From Gymnothorax reevesii (taxonomy: Eukaryota > Chordata > Actinopteri > Anguilliformes > Muraenidae): a stretch of 64,000 nucleotides of DNA. Below are positions 55,661 to 64,000 of the stretch, one piece after another (position 1 is the stretch's first letter; each line of letters starts with the position of its first letter). A program made the position numbers and the translations under genes. The stretch covers positions 3,211,001-3,275,000 of the forward strand of contig CM056574.1 in the NCBI GenBank assembly GCA_029721435.1, in the 5' to 3' direction. The notes beneath the pieces are model-generated. The model did not search any database. It saw only the letters and a program-made list of their open reading frames with translations, and was not told the DNA's origin.

Positions 55661-57626
55661 AGAGAGGACAAAGGGATGATCTGAGGTGTGAGTGGAGGGG
55701 CCTTCCTGACCATGTGGAGTGGGGGAAGGCAACCCTACCGTAACAGAGACCAAGTCTTTGTAGCAAATGAAAGTTTAAAGAGTTTTAAAGTCAGTTAGAT
55801 GGCTTAAAACGCTCAATGTTGTTTGTGTGTGTGTGTATTACGTTAAAATGAAGAGATATGAGTGTGTTTTGCACAGGAAAGGCGTTGTGTTAGTCTACAG
55901 GAGGTTATTTGCACGCAAGACCTTGTCTGCTACACATTAATACCATCCTGTCCTACTAAAACACAATCCTAAAAACAATCACAGCAGCTATCATTTTAAA
56001 AATGCACACAGTCAGTTTTAGTCTTAAAACAAGGTTTGGATGCCCAGTCGTTACCAGTCCTTAGTAGAGGAAAGAGCTTTGGAGGTTGCTGGAGGATCTG
56101 ATCGTGGACGATGCTGATCCGACTGAAAAGGGCAGTTCTGGTGCTGCAAAAGTCCGTGTCTTTGCTGTGGGAAGAGGAGGGAGGCTGGCCGCTCCTCAAA
56201 AGCAAGCTGTTGCTTCCAAGGCTGCTCTACTCCTGGTAGCGTGGCTGCTGCTTCAACATGGCCAGTCTATGCTGGGCCTAAGAGGTGGGGGAGGAGTACC
56301 CCAGCCTGAGCAGTCCGCAGGGGTCCAGAAGCCTCTCCAAGGGAGAGAGAGAGAGTCCAGAGCCAAGAGTCCAAGAGAAGTGCCAAGAGAAGAGAGGGAT
56401 AAAATGGTTGACCACAGTTTTTATCTGCCTGGCCTGCTGGCAGGAGGGGCTTGCAGGCAGCAAGTGGTCATGAGAAATCCAGGGCTCCATTTTGAATTTC
56501 CACACATATGAAAGGCTTTCCTCTGTGTGACCCCAACAACTCTTTGGTACATGATCAAGCATGCGTCTGAAATGGAGCCCAGACTTTAACAGAAACACCC
56601 AGCGGTACAACTGAAAACAGCCTTTATGGAGAACCCTATACATACCTTTCGTCTGAACACATTTAACATGCATGTTGTACTGGAAACACCTTTTTCCTCA
56701 TTCCTCCCAGTCTGGAATCATACAGTCATTCATGAACCTGTTTATCAGGGGTGTTTTGGGGAATTCTGGGCCCTCAGTGAGAATATTACTCGAGGCCCCT
56801 TTTTCATCTCACCAGATTTTCTGTACGCCCCACTATTTCCTCCCCGAAATCCCCTAAAATCACAGCCACCTTTCACCTGACCCAGATTAACTGAGAGAAC
56901 TTTCTGGAAAGTCTTTACTGCAAATGAAGACAATTACAGCACAAATGCAGTGAGGAATGTTCTGGAAGACTCACTCTGTTGCACCTCAGAGCAGCCAGTA
57001 GACAGGGCAGGTGGTCCGAGGGGCCAAAGTAGCGGAGAGACTGATACAGCGACCTTATGCCTCACTGATGTTACTGTCGGAGCGGGAGCAGGAGCAGTAC
57101 GGCGTGTACGCAGTCGCCGGGCCGCCGTTCATGCTCTGTGCTCGTACTCCATATCGAAGAGAGAAAAAGCAATATAAACACACCTGGCAAGACAACCACG
57201 TGTGTCCCTGCGTTTCCTCCGTCAGTTATGCACCGAAACATTTTGCCTCCCATCCTGAGCCTCTTTCCCCAGTTCCCCCAAAGTCTGTCTCCCAGATTTA
57301 CCTTCGTCTTCCTCCGTAAGTTTAACACAGAAGGATTATTCGACTCCTTGGACGAATCAGTTTAATTCCTCAACTGTTGGTGGAAAAGCATGAAGTCTCC
57401 TCATGCATAAAATCGATTCCCCTGACCCTTCCCAAGTCCTCGCCAAGAGCCATGAAGTTCCTCTTGTAACCATTTTTGACGTGAATAAACCTGCAGTTTC
57501 TACTAACCAGTAACAAAAAATGAATTTTTTAACCTTTCTTTTAAAAGGGGAGGTCCATTGAGAGCTTACTTCACTTCTTTCTGGATGCCTTGAGCCAGAC
57601 GCCAGAAAACAGTTGAATGCTGAGAT
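55661..57626. other. Non-coding-looking stretch with unrecognised ORFs
   Basis: The longest ORF is 141 codons on the + strand (56,086-56,511), overlapped by a 131-codon ORF on the - strand (56,278-56,673). Both include a GAGAGA-rich tract near 56,343, and neither resembles a known family. A GC-rich segment at 57,010-57,130 gives a + strand ORF (57,011-57,319, 102 codons) with no recognisable domain. The sequence AGGGATAAAATGG at 56,395-56,407 is TATA-like but isolated. I call no gene. Confidence 0.4.
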
Positions 57627-57666
<40 letters not shown>

Positions 57667-57691
57667 TGAGACACACACACACACACACACA
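57627..57691. repeat. Compound TG / GA / AC microsatellite
   Basis: A TG run (57,627-57,645) passes into a GA run (57,645-57,666) and then an AC run (57,670-57,691). The TG and AC arms are reverse complements of one another, so the tract can in principle fold into a long hairpin with the GA run as loop. Confidence 0.92.
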
Positions 57692-57715
57692 GGGATGAAT
57701 CTGTTGAAGTGGATC

Positions 57716-57820
57716 TAGGGTTAAGGGCCTTGCTCAAGGCCCCATCAGCTGAGATCTTCCCCGACCTCATCTCTTCAGAAGCGAGTCAGAATCTCGAACC
57801 CCACTGGCGGGATGAGCCAG
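57716..57820. mobile_element. Fragment of a common fish interspersed repeat
   Basis: TTAAGGGCCTTGCTCAAGG (57,721-57,739) followed by CCCCATCAGCTGAGATC and then ATCTCGAACCCC is the pattern of a very common fish repeat, usually followed by a 'GAACCCC' segment. Only a fragment is visible and its superfamily cannot be assigned by eye. Confidence 0.5.
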
Positions 57821-57830
57821 TTCTGCTTCG

Positions 57831-58753
57831 CCGCTACTTTGATCCCCCGAGAATATAATATGTACTTGAATTATCTCTCTACCGACACTGCAGCTTCAAG
57901 CTTACACGCAATAAGGCCAGAGAAATCTCCACTCCAGGACTATCGAGGTATGTGTGTGGTCATGATCGCACACGGTCAATCAGCTCAGGGAGAAATCTAG
58001 AGCGCTACTCAGGACATCCTGCTCCACCTCACACCCCCCCTGCCAAAACATGGCCTCCTTCGCCCTCAGAGTGAACATCAGCTCTTCGATAAATAAAGGA
58101 GTCGGAGCCATATCCAAGGATGACAAGTCACAACAACATGCAGACCGCCAGGACGAACGTGTCGCAACGCATCAGTTTTTCATGTAAACAGCTCTCATTT
58201 GTTAAAATGAGAGATCAGTTCTGAGGTCCCAGGCTAGGCCAGTGCTGACTGCCCTCGTGCAGCTCCAGGCTGGCTGGCCGACCGGCTGAGGAGGACACGG
58301 ATTTACAGAGAAGGATGGAGGGAGTGACTGAGTTTCCCTCATTTTGGAGCGGAACACACAGCCGGCAAAAGCTGAGTTTCAGTGAGTCAATGTTACAATG
58401 TGAGCTCAAATGTAAAAGTCTGTCTGTCTGTCTGTCTGAAATCACTTGGTGCCTGAGGTCTCCAGAGCCAAAAATAGCATCATTTTCCCAAGAAAGAAGC
58501 CCTGATGTACAGCGGTGGCCTGGGGCAAAACCCACCAATCGGGGCCTTCTCTCCTCCAGGTCCTCGTCTCTGTGGGGTGTGTTCAGACTGCCTGCGGCAC
58601 AAACCTCTGAACAGACAGGAGCGTGCGCTGCGAAAAGTATCTGTCTTCGCGAGTGTTATTACCAGGTCTTATAGTTCTGTCTGTGTTTACTTCTCTCAGC
58701 AGCGGAGAATTCTGGCTTACAACCCTGTGCTTGTTCAAGGTGATCTAGGTACT
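57831..58753. other. Non-coding stretch with a short TGTC tract
   Basis: It contains a (TGTC)n tract at 58,418-58,438. The + strand ORF 58,315-58,674 and the - strand ORF 58,215-58,538 overlap each other and are unrecognised. No gene is called. Confidence 0.5.
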
Positions 58754-59003
58754 GTTTGTTTTAGGAAACAGAGAGTTAGTTTCATGTACCCATATGTTTG
58801 TTTTAGGAAACTGAGCTTGTTTTGGGAAACGGTGCACTTGTTTTTGGTAAACATGTCCCTGTTGCAGGTAATAGTGTTTGTTTCAGGAAACTGTGTGCTT
58901 GTTTTAGGAAACAGTGTTTGTTTCAGGAAACAGTGCAGTTGCTTTCGGAAAGGGTGCGCTTGTCGTAAGTAAGCGAGTGCTTGTTTTATGTAACTTTGTG
59001 CTT
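58754..59003 (+). repeat. Degenerate ~21-bp minisatellite
   Basis: About ten imperfect copies of a unit like TTGTTTTAGGAAACAGTGTGC run through the interval (TTGTTTTGGGAAACGG, TTTGTTTCAGGAAACTG, TTGCTTTCGGAAAGGG, TTGTCGTAAGTAAGCG). Divergence is high and the length varies from 18 to about 40 bp. A 155-codon + strand ORF and a 129-codon - strand ORF cross it and owe part of their openness to the repeat. Confidence 0.8.
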
Positions 59004-60340
59004 GAAAAATCATGTTATTTACATCCCAGTGGTAAATCTTCAAATGAAATATTTTTTTTGTCTTATTGAAAAATAAAAGTGACTGCAACAAATCTGAGAC
59101 TAAAGTAAACACTTGTTGATACATTTTTTTGTTTCAGTTGTACGGACCCAGAGGAAAGAGGAAGTAACACCAACTTCGTTCTCGTATGCCGCAGAGCTGC
59201 ACTCATGTTCCCTACAGAGACGACACCATCCTTGAGAACAGCAGTGACCCTGGCAGCCGTGACAAGAGGCACCGAATTGTCTTTTTCATGAAGGAAAGGA
59301 AGCGAGTGTCTCCTTTGCTACTTCTCTCCAGCAAGGAGACACAGGACCAGCCTGGGAAGAAAGAAGTCATTGGTCCGTTTAAGTTCGGTTTATTCACTCG
59401 CAATGCCAACAACAGCAATGAGCAACGATTAGAAACTGTTTACTGTATGTGAAGGGGTCCCCCAGATAAGCTGCAGAAAGCTTTCCTGAGGGGCCCGAGA
59501 ATCGAAAATAATAAATACGAAAAGAGAAAGACAGCGGTGAGACAAGGTGAACAAACTGTGTGCAGTGGTACCAGTGAGACATTTAACATGCGGAATGCAG
59601 AAACAACCATTTACTGTCACAATCATCCTAGTACATCCCTATGAGACAAATGTTAAAGCTACGTATGGTAGCATTTATGTATCTGAATATCCACTTGACC
59701 AGAGGGGTCACCTGATGGCCAACTTGTCACATGTCGCCTTAATGATAGGTGAATTTCAATTCATTAGGTTTCTTTTAAAGTTGGAGATGGGATACAGCGT
59801 CTTTAGGCCGCCATGAGGCCTGTTCCAGATCTGTGGCCCCCTGCACACCACACTCATTCTGGAACAAGTAAGCAGTCGATGTTTCCTTGATTATCTCCGC
59901 AACGCCTAGCAGCTGTAGCGATTGGAAATATGATTCATTTTGATGTACATGCAGGAACATTTATCTCTTTATCAACTGCCGTTAAGCTCATGAGGTGTCA
60001 AAGGAAGGAACATCGATGAAGTTGCCTTCATAATCTCTCTGCAGCATTCTCTGGACCAGTGTGATGTTTTCGAGGTCAAGGAAGAGTTGAGAGGGGAGGA
60101 GAACTGCCGCTGGATTAAGATGATTCTTACGCACCCTACAGCTACATGAGATCTGCAGAGCCGCCACAGATACTCTGCACTCACAACACAAACAGCAAAC
60201 GTGCAGAAGATGGAGTCTGGCTCCAGTCGCTGTGGCATTTTAAACGCGTGGGAAGCGGTAAAGGTTGTAAAAACAGCACTTACTTAGAATCCTCCGCACG
60301 ATCACCTCCCAGTGTGAACAACTGCTATCTCACCTGGTGC
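59004..60340. other. Non-coding stretch, nothing recognised
   Basis: ORFs up to about 89 codons on both strands overlap one another, and none has a recognisable motif. I see no RNA gene. Confidence 0.5.
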
Positions 60341-60489
60341 AGTGTGTGTGAATGTGTGTGTGACAACGTGCGCAAGCACTTGTGTGTGTGTGTGTGTGTG
60401 TGAATGTATGTGTGTGAGAACGTGTGCACGCACTCATGTGTGTGTGTGTGTGTGAATGTGTGGGTGTGCGTGTGAACGTGCGCATGCAC

Positions 60490-60526
<37 letters not shown>

Positions 60527-60668
60527 CGTGTGTGTCTGTGTACGTGTGTGTCTGCACGAGTGTGTGTGTGTGTGTGTGTGTTCGCACGTGTGTATATGAG
60601 TGTGAATGTGTGTGTGTGTGTGTGTGAATGTGCGCGTGTATGTGTGTGTGTGTCTGTGTGTGTGTGTT
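60341..60668 (+). repeat. Long interrupted TG/GTGTGCG microsatellite
   Basis: The interval is about 330 bp of (TG)n interrupted by GAA, CGCA, CGAG and CACTC segments. The interruptions partly repeat: GTGAATGTGTGTGTG and AACGTGCGCA recur with spacings of about 55-60 bases, hinting at an ill-defined second-order period. All ORFs across it (Val/Cys-rich or His/Thr-rich) are dinucleotide-repeat artefacts. Confidence 0.93.
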
Positions 60669-62669
60669 ACTGGGCTGCAGTGGACTGTTCCCTTCTCAGT
60701 GAGCGTTCCATCTGAGAGAGGCCACACATCTCTCCTCTTACTGCATCCCACCACATCAAGTCCAGCTTTACCTGAGCCCAATTCAATGAGCAGTAATGTC
60801 TGAATGACTGAGGGACTGTCCCATAGACTGACTGACTGAGCAACCGACTGACTGAGTGCTTATACATGCAGATATAAAATGATAGAATTTCCAGAAGCAG
60901 AATTTAAAAACAGCAAGAAAGATGCACACAACACATTGTGCCTGGTTAGATACGATAATAAAAAACAGCGGTTTTCTGAGGGCCTGCAAAAGGTCAGAGG
61001 TGAAAGGTGAAACCTCATTCAGACCCCACAAACTGCACAGACCCATCAGACACTGAAAGGCCTGAGGGGTGGAAACGTGCTCATCTAACATCTCATCCCA
61101 AAATCATGGGCCACAGTCTTCTGTTACACTGCTGAGGAGGACTGACTCCCTTCTGGCCAGCGGACCGTGCGTGCGGTCGGACAGCTAGGGGAGCGACTGG
61201 GCCGGACTCCAGGTCGGCTTTCTCGCTGACATCAGTGGCTGAGATCAGAGTTCAACGTACATCGTCCTGGCGCAGTTAAATCAATCAGGGCAAACCGGGT
61301 ACAGGGCTGCTCAATCCACACCGAGATCATCACACTGACACAGGAAAGACTCATCCCAAACTGTTTGAAGCGTGGAAGTTTCCGGAGTTTTATTGTACGC
61401 TACAGTGCCATGATCTCAGTTTAAATACCGGGCCTGCTGTAAGAGCACTGCTGGTCATCTAATACACATGGATTCATATCTTAAGATCTGTTCGCCAACC
61501 TAAACACAAATTCCAGATCAGTGCGGTTTCATGCATCCTCTGAATGTTCTGGAACAGGGTGTGAGTCTCTGCACATGTGATCTGATTGGCTAAGGACACC
61601 ACACACCTTGTTCTCAAGGCATTGGCTGTTTGCTGACGGAGGGAGACGTGGAGAGACTGCGGACTGGACCCTGATCTAGAGGAGTGACCCGGGACAGAAC
61701 ACCAGCAGGGAATACTCCATACCAGGGCAACCAACTTCAGGAAAATATACCACCCGCCCAAATTCCCCTCTTCAACAGGAACTTTCTGTTGATATGAAGC
61801 AGAGAGCAGGTAAAAAAGCTGCCCATCCAAGTTAGTCCATTTTGCATTGCAATCTGCCACAGATTTTCAAACCATCAGCTTGTGAGTTACATTAGTCCAG
61901 TCCACATATGACTGACAGGAAGCCCAGACTGTCCACAGGAGTGTGCATCGCACTCTGCTGATGCAATATTCATTATAAGGCAGGTACACCACTTGACTTT
62001 CTCTTATTCATACTTTTTCGCCTGAGCATCATAATTTCATGTGTATTCATGAGATGCGTGAAATATTAATATCTCCAGCTTCGGCGGCGGAGATGGAGAG
62101 GGGAGCATCTGGTTTGTCAGTAAAGCACGTCTTCCATGATGCAGCGGCTGACAAGCCAGTCTGTGTTCTCCCCGAATGAGCTGGGAGGTTACGGGACTAT
62201 CGCGGATGCGGAATACAGATGGGTACTGCAAACTAAAAAAAACCAAACAAAAACAAAAATATTCCTCACGCAGGACCTGCCGTTTTCTAAGAAAGATAAC
62301 GATGCATTTCTAAAACTCACCTAATTTTCAGCGGTTTATCGTTTCGGCCTATTTGTGATTAATTATCTAACTAATCAAATTAATTTAGCATCTCTAGCTA
62401 AAGGCAGATAATTAAGGTACTTCAATAAAAATATCTCTTTGTTCGCCTTGTCTGTAGCTGGAGGGAGGCTGGAGGTGGAGGGAACAGCCTTCATTAAAGC
62501 AGCAAATTTAGCTGTTAGCATGAAATAAGACATCACAAGGAGAATGGAGCTCAATCCCAGAGAATAGTCACGCACACGATGGCGGGATTACGGGAACAGC
62601 CATTAAACCTCTGCAAGGGATGATATGTTTTCACTGGCGTTTGTTTGTGAGTTAATGTGCCAGTGAATC
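60669..62669. other. Non-coding stretch, nothing recognised
   Basis: A - strand ORF of 128 codons (61,474-61,860) and shorter ones elsewhere have no recognisable features. A-rich sequence occurs at 62,229-62,257. No gene, RNA or mobile element is recognised. Confidence 0.45.
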
Positions 62670-62887
62670 TCAAAAAGTTGGATGGATGGAGGTCAATGAA
62701 ATTTGGTTGTTGATAGATTCTTTGCTAAGGATATTAGATTTTGGTGAAGATCCAGGTCATATTCTTGATCCAGGATCTGTGAGAATCCATTTGCGTGTAA
62801 AGCTGAGACTGTCCAGGCTGGTTTAACACTCATGTACAACGATAATGTGACGACGGAGGTAATGTGCTCTGCGAGTGCCTTCTGGTG
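62670..62887 (+). mobile_element. Copy of a widespread interspersed repeat
   Basis: The segment contains the ordered landmarks AAAAGTTGGATGGATGG, AATGAAATTTGGT, ATTAGATTTTGGTGAAGATCC, GATCCAGGATCTGTGAG and a right end CGACGGAGGTAATGTGCTCT / GCGAGTGCCTTCTGGT. These match a repeat I remember from many aquatic animal genomes, whose right end reads like 'GGCGGAGGTCTGCGCTCT...GAGTGC'. The middle, including the usual TTCTTCACCATTG part, is shortened or absent. It has no coding capacity. Confidence 0.6.
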
Positions 62888-63382
62888 CTTTCCGAGAAAT
62901 TTGACACTGAAATTGATCTTGTTCTTGTCCCACATCAGTTGGAAATGAGAAACTCACTGTGTCTGGGAGGGGAAAGATAATGATTCTCCTCCGTAAACAT
63001 GTCCTGTGGCCGTTCGGCTCCTGTTCACACTGCGGAGCGGAGCCTCTGCTCACTGAATCGAATCAGATCAGGACCCGTTAGACTGGATGTGAGTTTAGCA
63101 GATATCTCGAGAGCAATGCCGAGTCCCTTACGGACTGAATCCTCCCTTATCATAAGAGAGTGATCGCCAGCACGTCATCTATATTCAAAAACAGTATACA
63201 GTTTATACGAAGCAATATTTAATTGCAATACATGCTATTAAATGATTCGTGTGCTCACTTACTGAAGAGATATCCACATGTTAGATCAAAGATTGTGTGT
63301 TTCCACAGGAAATTATATAATATGTTTGGCATTCGTTAGTCTTCAGGGACTCCGGCAGACTCCGTTAGTTTCAGTTTTCTAT
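62888..63382. other. Non-coding stretch, nothing recognised
   Basis: This is single-copy-looking sequence with no ORF above about 76 codons that is not a shadow, and no motif. Confidence 0.5.
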
Positions 63383-63560
63383 GGGTACTCTGGTCCAAAA
63401 TCATGTAAATTACCCAGAGATAGGAGTGTGTGTGTGAATGTGTGTGCGCCCTGCGATGGATCGGTGTCTGCTCCTGCGCACAGTCCGCTGCGAGAGACTC
63501 TGTCAGGACGCAGATAAGGGATCAGCCTTTTAGATAACGGATGGCTGGATGGATGGATGG
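63383..63560 (+). mobile_element. 3' portion of a fish tRNA-derived SINE
   Basis: GGGTACTCTGGTCCAAAATCA, GTAAATTACCC, a GTGTGTGTGAATGTGTGTGCG run, then GCCCTGCGATGGATCGGTGTC and a tail GGATGGCTGGATGGATGGATGG (63,539-63,560) follow the order of the 3' body of the common fish SINE. The tRNA-like head is missing or too diverged to see, so this is a 5'-truncated copy. It is oriented the same way as the SINE at 54,349. Confidence 0.65.
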
Positions 63561-64000
63561 ACCCGCCCTTCAGAAGAGCCTTCTGTGACATCACAGTCAC
63601 AAATCTTCACGTGATTTGCCATCAAAAGAGCGGCGTGTCCATTTAATCTGCTGGTGTTAAAAATATATCCTGTTACAAAACTAAATCCCAGGGTCTTGCC
63701 GCAGTAGCAGTGAACAAGTGACAGGTGCCCTGTGCCCTGCAGTGGATTTTAAATCGCGGTGTGAAATGAGCTGGGTTATAATGAAGCTGGGGGACGGGAC
63801 AATCTGCTGTCACTGCGTCAGAGCAGGGAGTAATAATCCAATAACCAGAGGGTCAGGGTGTGTGCCGCTCAGGCTTGTGTGTGTGATTACTGTACCGTAG
63901 CAGCCAGACTCAGTGCTGAGGCCACATCTCTCTCTGCTCCGTCGCCAATGCCAGGCTTCCGCTAGCGAGGCTGCACTGGCGCCGCCGGGAGATGTACTTG
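63561..64000. other. Non-coding stretch to window end
   Basis: The part at 63,718-63,900 is open on the + strand for 60 codons without recognisable similarity. Nothing else is supported. Confidence 0.5.

Noticed and set aside
56086..56511. 141-codon + strand ORF
   Set aside because: It has no recognisable family, contains a GAGAGA low-complexity tract and overlaps a similar-sized antisense ORF. Chance is a sufficient explanation.
55180..56520. Possible LTR retroelement on the - strand (AT-rich part, GC-rich part, AACACCAATGTTGGGG)
   Set aside because: I could not find paired terminal repeats, TG...CA ends or any coding remnant. An isolated TATA-like sequence is not enough.
57011..57319. 102-codon + strand ORF in a GC-rich patch
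   Set aside because: No domain or splice context is recognised. An equal-length antisense ORF covers it, and composition alone does not support a gene.
58505..58972. 155-codon + strand ORF
   Set aside because: Its second half is the degenerate ~21-bp minisatellite (a multiple of three), which keeps the frame open, and its first half is unrecognised.

Overview
The window looks like vertebrate nuclear DNA, most likely from a ray-finned fish. I see no bacterial gene organisation and no protein-coding gene I can recognise. The fish assignment rests on two copies of the familiar fish tRNA-derived SINE type with GGAT-rich tails (54,349-54,646 and 63,383-63,560), a fragment containing the common fish-repeat motif TTAAGGGCCTTGCTCAAGG (57,716-57,820), and abundant TG microsatellites. 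It is an inference from remembered repeat families, not from a search.

Region 1 (1-48,860, three quarters of the window) is one enormous tandem array with a 27-bp unit (GTCCAGTTCTCC + TCTGCCCGTGTGCAG). It holds roughly 1,800 units, estimated as length/27. Base 1 is already inside the array, so its true length is unknown. Units are diversified by point variants and a recurrent 24-bp variant, and ordered into multi-kilobase higher-order repeats. Visible large duplications: 1-3,705 with 9,100-12,703; 1,065-2,769 with 4,555-6,040 and 17,659-19,390; 12,990-14,960 with 15,807-17,777; 23,606-24,979 with 24,980-26,353; and 28,410-35,453 with 35,801-42,845. From about 42.85 kb the units become more diverged, and the array stops abruptly at 48,860.

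Because 27 and 24 are both multiples of three, a unit without a stop stays open in every frame where it is open. This produces very long apparent ORFs on both strands (up to 1,929 codons at 32,108-37,897). I treat them as artefacts of periodicity, not genes.

Region 2 (48,861-64,000) is ordinary non-coding-looking DNA: two SINEs, a widespread interspersed repeat (62,670-62,887), a 31-bp CCAAT-bearing minisatellite (53,294-53,430), a degenerate ~21-bp minisatellite (58,754-59,003), compound microsatellites, one CCAAT/GC-box cluster (52,991-53,023) and scattered AATAAA signals. ORFs here are short and unrecognised.

No multi-gene system is encoded. The most unusual object is the array itself: its size, its nested duplication history, a splice-site-like junction in every unit, one CpG per consensus unit with visible CpG decay, recurrent octamer motifs, and one internal 0.7-kb stretch whose single-base indels suggest a consensus error.
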